From NCBI RefSeq assembly GCF_017948455.1, contig NZ_JAFFSU010000031.1, positions 28,324-92,323 on the forward strand: a DNA stretch of 64,000 bases. The letters run 5' to 3'. How positions within the stretch are numbered: the stretch's first letter is position 1; every line of letters starts with the position of its first letter. Below the pieces are notes generated by a model that saw nothing but the letters and a program-made list of their open reading frames with translations, did not search any database and was not told the origin of the DNA. Of this stretch, positions 59,865-64,000 are shown in pieces. The position numbers and the translations under genes were made by a program. The DNA comes from Streptomyces sp. GESEQ-4 (GTDB taxonomy: Bacteria; Actinomycetota; Actinomycetes; Streptomycetales; Streptomycetaceae).

Positions 59865-59901
59865 CGGCCGCGGCGGCGCGGAGGGGATGCCGCCGCGGCC
59901 G
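59865..59901 (+). terminator. Strong hairpin terminator after afsS
   Basis: CGGCCGCGGCGGC pairs perfectly with GCCGCCGCGGCCG (13 bp, 11-nt loop), 23 bp after the stop; no T-run. Confidence 0.85.
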
Positions 59902-59945
59902 AAGCATGCGTCAGGCACTCACCAGGCCACAGCTCGTCGTCAGTC

Positions 59946-60284
59946 TCAGGCGACCGTGTACTGAGTGTCCCCGAAGTCCGCGACCACCCGGAGTTCTCCG
60001 CCCAGTGCCCGTACGTAGGAGCGCAGGGTTGCCACCTCGGTGCGGTCGATCTCGCCGTGCTCGATCGCCGAGATCCGGGGAGTGGAGACGCCCATCGAAT
60101 CCGCGATCTCACGCTGCGTGAGGTCCTGGTCGCGGCGGAGTTCCGCCAGCTTGTAGGCGCGGATCTCGGCGTACAGGCGGTCCATGTCGGCTCGCTTCTC
60201 CTCAGCGGTCCGCACCGGCAGTCCGGCTGCCCTCCGCTGCTCCTCGACCCGACGCTTGACTTCCTCCCAGCTGACGGTGCTCAT
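59946..60284 (-). CDS. XRE/HigA-type antitoxin
   Basis: The protein has 112 residues. The N-terminal coiled, charged segment is MSTVSWEEVKRRVEEQRRAAGL. The helix-turn-helix is LAELRRDQDLTQREIADSMGVSTPRISAIEHGEID. The C-terminal strand is LRSYVRALGGELRVVADFGD. Its ATG overlaps the stop of an upstream RelE/HigB-like toxin stub (ATGA), the order usual for toxin-first modules. It probably still represses its own promoter. Confidence 0.82.
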   Translation of the reverse strand: MSTVSWEEVKRRVEEQRRAAGLPVRTAEEKRADMDRLYAEIRAYKLAELRRDQDLTQREIADSMGVSTPRISAIEHGEIDRTEVATLRSYVRALGGELRVVADFGDTQYTVA

Positions 60285-60406
60285 TCGTACTCCCTCGTGT
60301 CCAACTCGGCGATGTGGTCGCGGTAGCGCTTGTCTGCTATCGGGATGCCGGCGTCGTACCAGCCGCTCCAGTTGCCCAACGAGGCGGCGAGCGCGCCGGC
60401 CACCAT
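60281..60406 (-). pseudogene. C-terminal remnant of a HigB/RelE-like toxin
   Basis: The remnant has 41 codons from an internal ATG, ending in ASLGNWSGWYDAGIPIADKRY and RDHIAELDTREYE. This is the tail of phage-Gp49/HigB-type toxins (WxxWYxxxIPxAxxxY). The N-terminal two thirds are missing; the sequence upstream is the promoter region of the divergent membrane-protein gene. Confidence 0.6.
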
Positions 60407-60478
60407 CCCCACACCCGCTCCACCCCGTTCGCCCCTTCGACACCCCCCGTACTCCCCTCACCGCCAGGCTCAGGTGTC

Positions 60479-61897
60479 ATGGCATACGACCGGACGACGG
60501 CAACGCCAGGCCAGGGGCTGCCGGGGGCCTTTCAGAAGTTCGTGCAGTTCGTGCCGCTCGGTGTGGTGGCCGTCATCCTGGTCGACGCGGCGACGGACTT
60601 CTTCCCCGACGATCCGCTCGTCGGGATCGTGACCCCGCTGCGACTGCTGGTCGTCGTCGGGTTCGTCGCTCTGCTGCTGCCCGGTCCGACGCGGGCCCGA
60701 ATACGGGACTTCCGTACCCGGCTCGACATCCCGATCGGCGTGCTGGTGCTGGCCGCGACCGCGTCCACCGTCCACGGCGGACAGCCGACCGCCCCACTCC
60801 GTGGTCTGGTCACGGTGCTCGCCTGCTATTACCTCGTCGTCGGATTGCGCCGCACGCAGCCGGAGTCGTGGCGGGCGATCGGGCTGCTGGTGCTGGTCGG
60901 CGTGGGGGCCGCCGCAACCGCCGCCTTCTCGCAGTTCACGAATGACACGCCGACCGGCTTCTGCCGTACCGGGCTGCTCACGGACATCTCGTGCGACGAC
61001 ACCGGCGGCGACGTCCTGATCCGGGCGATCGGCACCTTCGCCAACCCCAACCTGCTCTCCGCCTTCCTCGTCCTGCTGGTGCCGTTCGTGCTGCTCGCCG
61101 CCGTCTCCGTCGACGAGCGCACCGCCCGTACCGCCGTGGTCCTCGTCGGTGTCGTCGCGTACGGGGCGCTGCTGACCACCTTCTCCCGCGCCGGGTATGT
61201 CGCGGGCGCCGCCGGCCTGCTCGTCCTCGCCGGTGCCTACTGGCTCGCCCCCCGCCTCGCCGACCGCGCACAGCGCCGGATCGTCGCCACGCTCGGGGCG
61301 CTGGGGCTGGCCGCCGCCGCTGCCGCGATCTGGGCCGTGTCGCAGGCCGGGAACTCCCTCGGCGTCCGCGGGCAGGCCTGGGACGCCGCGCTCACGCTGG
61401 CCGAGGAGAACCCCCTCGGTGTCGGCCTCGGCCGCGCCGGTGCCGTCATCTCCGCGACCGCCCCCGGCGACCGTGTCTTCGTGCACGCGCACAACATGTG
61501 GCTGAACTGGCTCGTCGAGACGGGCGCCCTCGGTCTGCTGGCGATGCTCGCCGTGACCGTCGTCGCCTGGCTGCACGCGGCCCGTATCGCCCGCGCGAAG
61601 TCGGTCCTCGGCACCGTCGGACTGGCCTCGCTGACCGGGTTCTTCCTGATCGGCATGATGGATCACCCGGCCAACCTGGACCGGATCGACGTCCTGTTCT
61701 GGGTCGTCCTCGCCGTCGTCATGGCCGAGACGCCGGACCGGGCGAGCAGCACCACGGCCGGCGCCTCCGGCAACCGGCACCGCCAGAACAGCCAGAACAG
61801 CCAGTCACCGCAGCTTCAGCCGCTCCCCGAATCCCGGCCGGAGCAGACGCAGCCCCTCACCCCGATCGCAGCTCGCCCTTCACCACCTTCCCGCTAG
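60479..61897 (+). CDS. O-antigen-ligase-like polytopic membrane protein
   Basis: The protein has 472 residues and about 11-12 hydrophobic helices. A large loop sits between late helices: GQAWDAALTLAEENPLGVGLGRAGAVISAT and HAHNMWLNWLVETGALGL match the Wzy_C pattern with its conserved His and H-N pair. Upstream GTFANPNLLSAFLVLLVP is typical too. It would ligate or polymerise a lipid-linked glycan outside the membrane. The C-terminal 60 residues are a disordered Gln/Ser/Pro tail that overlaps the 3' end of the ligase gene on the other strand by 41 bp. Confidence 0.82.
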   Translation: MAYDRTTATPGQGLPGAFQKFVQFVPLGVVAVILVDAATDFFPDDPLVGIVTPLRLLVVVGFVALLLPGPTRARIRDFRTRLDIPIGVLVLAATASTVHGGQPTAPLRGLVTVLACYYLVVGLRRTQPESWRAIGLLVLVGVGAAATAAFSQFTNDTPTGFCRTGLLTDISCDDTGGDVLIRAIGTFANPNLLSAFLVLLVPFVLLAAVSVDERTARTAVVLVGVVAYGALLTTFSRAGYVAGAAGLLVLAGAYWLAPRLADRAQRRIVATLGALGLAAAAAAIWAVSQAGNSLGVRGQAWDAALTLAEENPLGVGLGRAGAVISATAPGDRVFVHAHNMWLNWLVETGALGLLAMLAVTVVAWLHAARIARAKSVLGTVGLASLTGFFLIGMMDHPANLDRIDVLFWVVLAVVMAETPDRASSTTAGASGNRHRQNSQNSQSPQLQPLPESRPEQTQPLTPIAARPSPPSR

Positions 61898-63419
61898 CGT
61901 TCCTCGGCAGCTGCGACACGAACTCCACCACCCGCGGCACCTTGTAGTTCGCCATCTCCCGCCGCGCCCACGCGATCAGGTCGTCGCCGGTGACCACCGC
62001 CCCCGGCCGCCGCACCACGTACGCCTTCCCGACCTCGCCGAGCCGCGCGTCCGGTACGCCGATCACCGCGACGTCCGCCACATCGGGATGCAGGCCGAGG
62101 AGTTGCTCTATCTCCGCCGGGTAGGCGTTGAAGCCGCCGACGATGAACATGTCCTTGATGCGGTCCGTGATGCGCAGGTTGCCCTCGTCGTCCAGCACGC
62201 CCACGTCGCCGGTCCGCAGCCACCCGTCCGACCCCAGCACCTCGGCCGTCGCCGCCTCGTCCTCGTAGTAGCCGCGCATCACGTTGAAGCCGCGGACCAG
62301 GACCTCGCCGGGCTCGCCGACCGGTGCCTCGACGCGCACCTCCGTGCCCGGGATCGCCCGGCCCGAGGTCGACGCGATCACCGGCAGCGGATCTCCCCGC
62401 CGGCACATCGTCACGATGCCGCTCGCCTCCGAGAGGCCGTATGCGGTGAGTACGGTCTCGACCCCCAACTCGCCCCTCAGCCGCTCCACCAGGCGCAACG
62501 GCACCACCGCGGCGCCCGTCACCACCAGCCGCAGCGCGGACAGGTCGTGCGCGTCCCTCGCGGGGTGGTCAAGGAGCGACTGGTGCAGGGTCGGTGGGCC
62601 GGGCAGGACCGAGACCCGTTCCGCCGCTATGTTCGCCAGGGCCGTGTCGACGTTGAACACCGGCTGCGGGATCATCGTCGCGCCGCGCATCAAGCAGGCG
62701 ATCACGCCGGCCTTGTAGCCGAAGGTGTGGAAGAAGGGGTTCACGATGAGGTAGCGGTCGCCGCGCCTCAACCCGGCGAGATCGCTCCAGACCTCGTACG
62801 CCCGCAGCGTCTGCGCATGCGTGATCACCGCGCCCTTGGGACGGCCCGTCGTACCGGAGGTGAAGACGATGTCCGACGGCCAGGAACCGTCCACGGCCGC
62901 CGAGCGTGCTCGCACTTCGGAGGGCTCCACTCCCTCGCCGCCGGCCAGGAAGTCCTTCCAGGTGCGGTAGTCGGCGGGGGCGTCGTCCGAGAGCACGACC
63001 ACCTGCTCCAGCTCCGGCAGCCCCGGCCCCTCCGCGACCGCCCGCCGCAGCGACGCCACGTACGACGTCCCGAGGAACGTCCCCGTCACGAACAGCAGCC
63101 GCGCCCCGCTCCTGCGCAGCACATCCGCCGCCTCCATGCCCTTGAAGCGGGTGTTGACGGGGACCAGCACCGCCCCGGCCGACACCGCGCCGAGCGCCGC
63201 CACGATCCAGTCGAGGGAGTTCGGGGCCCAGATCCCGACCCGGTCGCCGGGCTCGATCCCGTTCGCCATGCAGGCCGCCGCCGACCGTTCGACGCGGGCG
63301 CCCAGTTCGGCGTACGAGATCCGGGTGCGGCCCTCCACCACCGCCTCGTCGCCCGCGTACCGCTCGGCGGCGGACCGGACGAGTCCCGGGATGCTGCTCC
63401 ACTCCACGTCACCGCGCAC
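61857..63419 (-). CDS. FadD3-like acyl-CoA ligase
   Basis: The protein has 520 residues from GTG 63419, 6 nt after GGGGAGG; ATG 63440 is in frame but lacks such a site. ANL-family motifs: FTSGTTGRPKGAVITH, AYGLSEASG, GWLRTGDVG, DMFIVGGFNAYPAEIEQLL and LPRNASGKVVKGEL with the catalytic Lys. The text resembles FadD3, which activates the steroid-ring-derived HIP acid; the true acid is not known. Two regulon operators lie between this gene and the divergent thiolase gene. Confidence 0.88.
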   Translation of the reverse strand: MRGDVEWSSIPGLVRSAAERYAGDEAVVEGRTRISYAELGARVERSAAACMANGIEPGDRVGIWAPNSLDWIVAALGAVSAGAVLVPVNTRFKGMEAADVLRRSGARLLFVTGTFLGTSYVASLRRAVAEGPGLPELEQVVVLSDDAPADYRTWKDFLAGGEGVEPSEVRARSAAVDGSWPSDIVFTSGTTGRPKGAVITHAQTLRAYEVWSDLAGLRRGDRYLIVNPFFHTFGYKAGVIACLMRGATMIPQPVFNVDTALANIAAERVSVLPGPPTLHQSLLDHPARDAHDLSALRLVVTGAAVVPLRLVERLRGELGVETVLTAYGLSEASGIVTMCRRGDPLPVIASTSGRAIPGTEVRVEAPVGEPGEVLVRGFNVMRGYYEDEAATAEVLGSDGWLRTGDVGVLDDEGNLRITDRIKDMFIVGGFNAYPAEIEQLLGLHPDVADVAVIGVPDARLGEVGKAYVVRRPGAVVTGDDLIAWARREMANYKVPRVVEFVSQLPRNASGKVVKGELRSG

Positions 63420-63442
63420 AGCACGCCTCCCCAACCTCATAG

Positions 63443-63457
63443 CTGACTACCCGTCAG
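63443..63457. promoter_or_regulatory. TetR-type operator, site 7
   Basis: CTGACT-ACC-CGTCAG, one mismatch, 24 bp before the ligase start. Confidence 0.65.
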
Positions 63458-63469
63458 ATTAGCTGTACT

Positions 63470-63484
63470 CTGACGACCTGTCAG
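63470..63484. promoter_or_regulatory. TetR-type operator, site 8
   Basis: CTGACG-ACC-TGTCAG, one mismatch, 33 bp before the thiolase start and 27 bp centre to centre from site 7. Confidence 0.65.
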
Positions 63485-63516
63485 CAGCCCTTCAGCAGCG
63501 TGGAGGTGTGCAGCAC

Positions 63517-64000
63517 ATGGCCGGACTCAAGGACGCCACCGCCATCGTCGGCATCGGGCAGACCCCCTTCGCCAAGCACCTCCCCGACGACGAGCGGACC
63601 CTGGCCTGCCGTGCCGTTCTCGCCGCTCTCGACGACGCCGGTATCGCGCCCGGCGAGGTCGACGCGCTCGCCTCGTACACGATGGAGGAGACGGACGAGG
63701 TGGAGCTGGCGAAGGCCGTCGGGTTCGGCGACCTCACCTTCTTCAGCAAGGTCGGCTACGGCGGCGGCGGTTCCTGCGCCACCGTCGCCCATCTCGCCGC
63801 CGCCATCGCGACCGGGCAGGCGACCGTGGGCGTGGCCTGGCGGTCACGCAAGCGCGGGTCCGGCCCCCGCCCCTGGACCAACACCGCCGTACAACTCCCC
63901 ACCCCCGCCCCCCGGACCCCCCCCCTCCGCCCCCCGCCGCCCCCCCGCCGGGCCGGCCCGCCTCACCCGCGAGACACGCAAGGCGAAGGCGCTGCTGTCC
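63517..64000 (+). CDS. Thiolase/lipid-transfer (SCP-X-like) protein, partial
   Basis: Start ATG after GGAGGT. It is the N-terminal part of a thiolase-fold lipid-transfer protein: DATAIVGIGQTPFAKHLPDDERTLACRAVLAALDDAGIAPGEVDALASYTM, then GYGGGGSCATVAHLAAAIATGQA with the position of the catalytic Cys, and RSRKRGSGPRPWTNTAVQLPTPA. From about 63896 the sequence turns into poly-C runs and the family likeness is lost, probably by error. Expected role: thiolytic or retro-aldol side-chain cleavage of an acyl-CoA. Confidence 0.82.
   Translation, partial: MAGLKDATAIVGIGQTPFAKHLPDDERTLACRAVLAALDDAGIAPGEVDALASYTMEETDEVELAKAVGFGDLTFFSKVGYGGGGSCATVAHLAAAIATGQATVGVAWRSRKRGSGPRPWTNTAVQLPTPAPRTPPLRPPPPPRRAGPPHPRDTQGEGAAV
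63896..63966. other. Poly-C stretch, probable sequencing or assembly error
   Basis: Runs of 5-8 C with almost no A or T interrupt a well-conserved coding region just where homologues continue normally. Reading beyond this point should not be trusted. Confidence 0.6.

Noticed and set aside
1..64000. tRNA, rRNA, CRISPR array, prophage or attachment site
   Set aside because: None seen on reading both strands. The single IS630 remnant lacks ends, and no integrase or repeat-spacer pattern is present.

Overview
The window is high-GC DNA with Streptomyces-style gene organisation. It has strong codon-third-position GC bias, many GTG and TTG starts, and several TANNNT-N6-RTG leaderless starts. Lineage-typical families include the XRE/DUF397 pair, the SAM-dependent methyltransferase family once called DUF574, GPP34, AfsR/AfsS and a fused FbiC. 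I assign it to a Streptomyces chromosome from sequence recognition alone. I saw no tRNA, rRNA or CRISPR array. One transposase remnant is the only mobile element.

Left part, 0 to 23 kb. The window opens inside an ABC exporter gene that diverges from an AraC-type regulator. Next come a small secreted protein, a translationally coupled GT4 glycosyltransferase and unknown protein, a GH13 glucosidase/amylase beside a decayed TetR gene, a second small secreted protein, an SRPBCC protein, a PP2C phosphatase, and a secreted GH5 beta-mannanase with FN3 and CBM2 domains under a perfect CebR box. An MFS/ArsR-type divergon, a glutathione peroxidase, a MerR regulator, a lipoprotein and a large membrane protein follow. 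A DD-carboxypeptidase with a roughly 500-residue acidic cytoplasmic tail, a GPP34 protein and an XRE/DUF397 pair complete this part.

Middle part, 23 to 43 kb. Ordinary metabolic and regulatory genes are mixed with decay. They include a sodium:solute symporter, an ADP-ribosylglycohydrolase, an FbiC F420-biosynthesis fusion next to an F420-type oxidoreductase, and GntR, PEBP, a truncated DtxR, NmrA, MBL-fold, EEP, Ddn-like and alpha/beta hydrolase genes. Broken genes here are a STAND-type NTPase stub, a toxin stub next to an intact Phd antitoxin, and an IS630 remnant.

Right part, 43 to 64 kb. This is a catabolic region: two luciferase-like flavin oxidoreductases, an SDR, an N-acyl-D-amino-acid-deacylase-like amidohydrolase, an aldehyde dehydrogenase, an amidohydrolase-2 protein, a FadD3-like acyl-CoA ligase and a thiolase. 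Their promoters, and one divergent promoter at 24 kb, share a TetR-type palindrome CTGACG-N3-CGTCAG. I read this as one dispersed regulon for an alicyclic or steroid-like acid; the regulator itself is not in the window. Embedded in it are a 1,725-residue protein of unknown function with an N-terminal LQRSAGNAA motif and about six degenerate repeat modules, and the antibiotic-regulatory pair afsR-afsS with its AfsR box and terminator. The last roughly 100 bases contain suspicious poly-C runs that look like sequencing error.

A conserved element follows five gene 3' ends, always in the same orientation to the gene before it.
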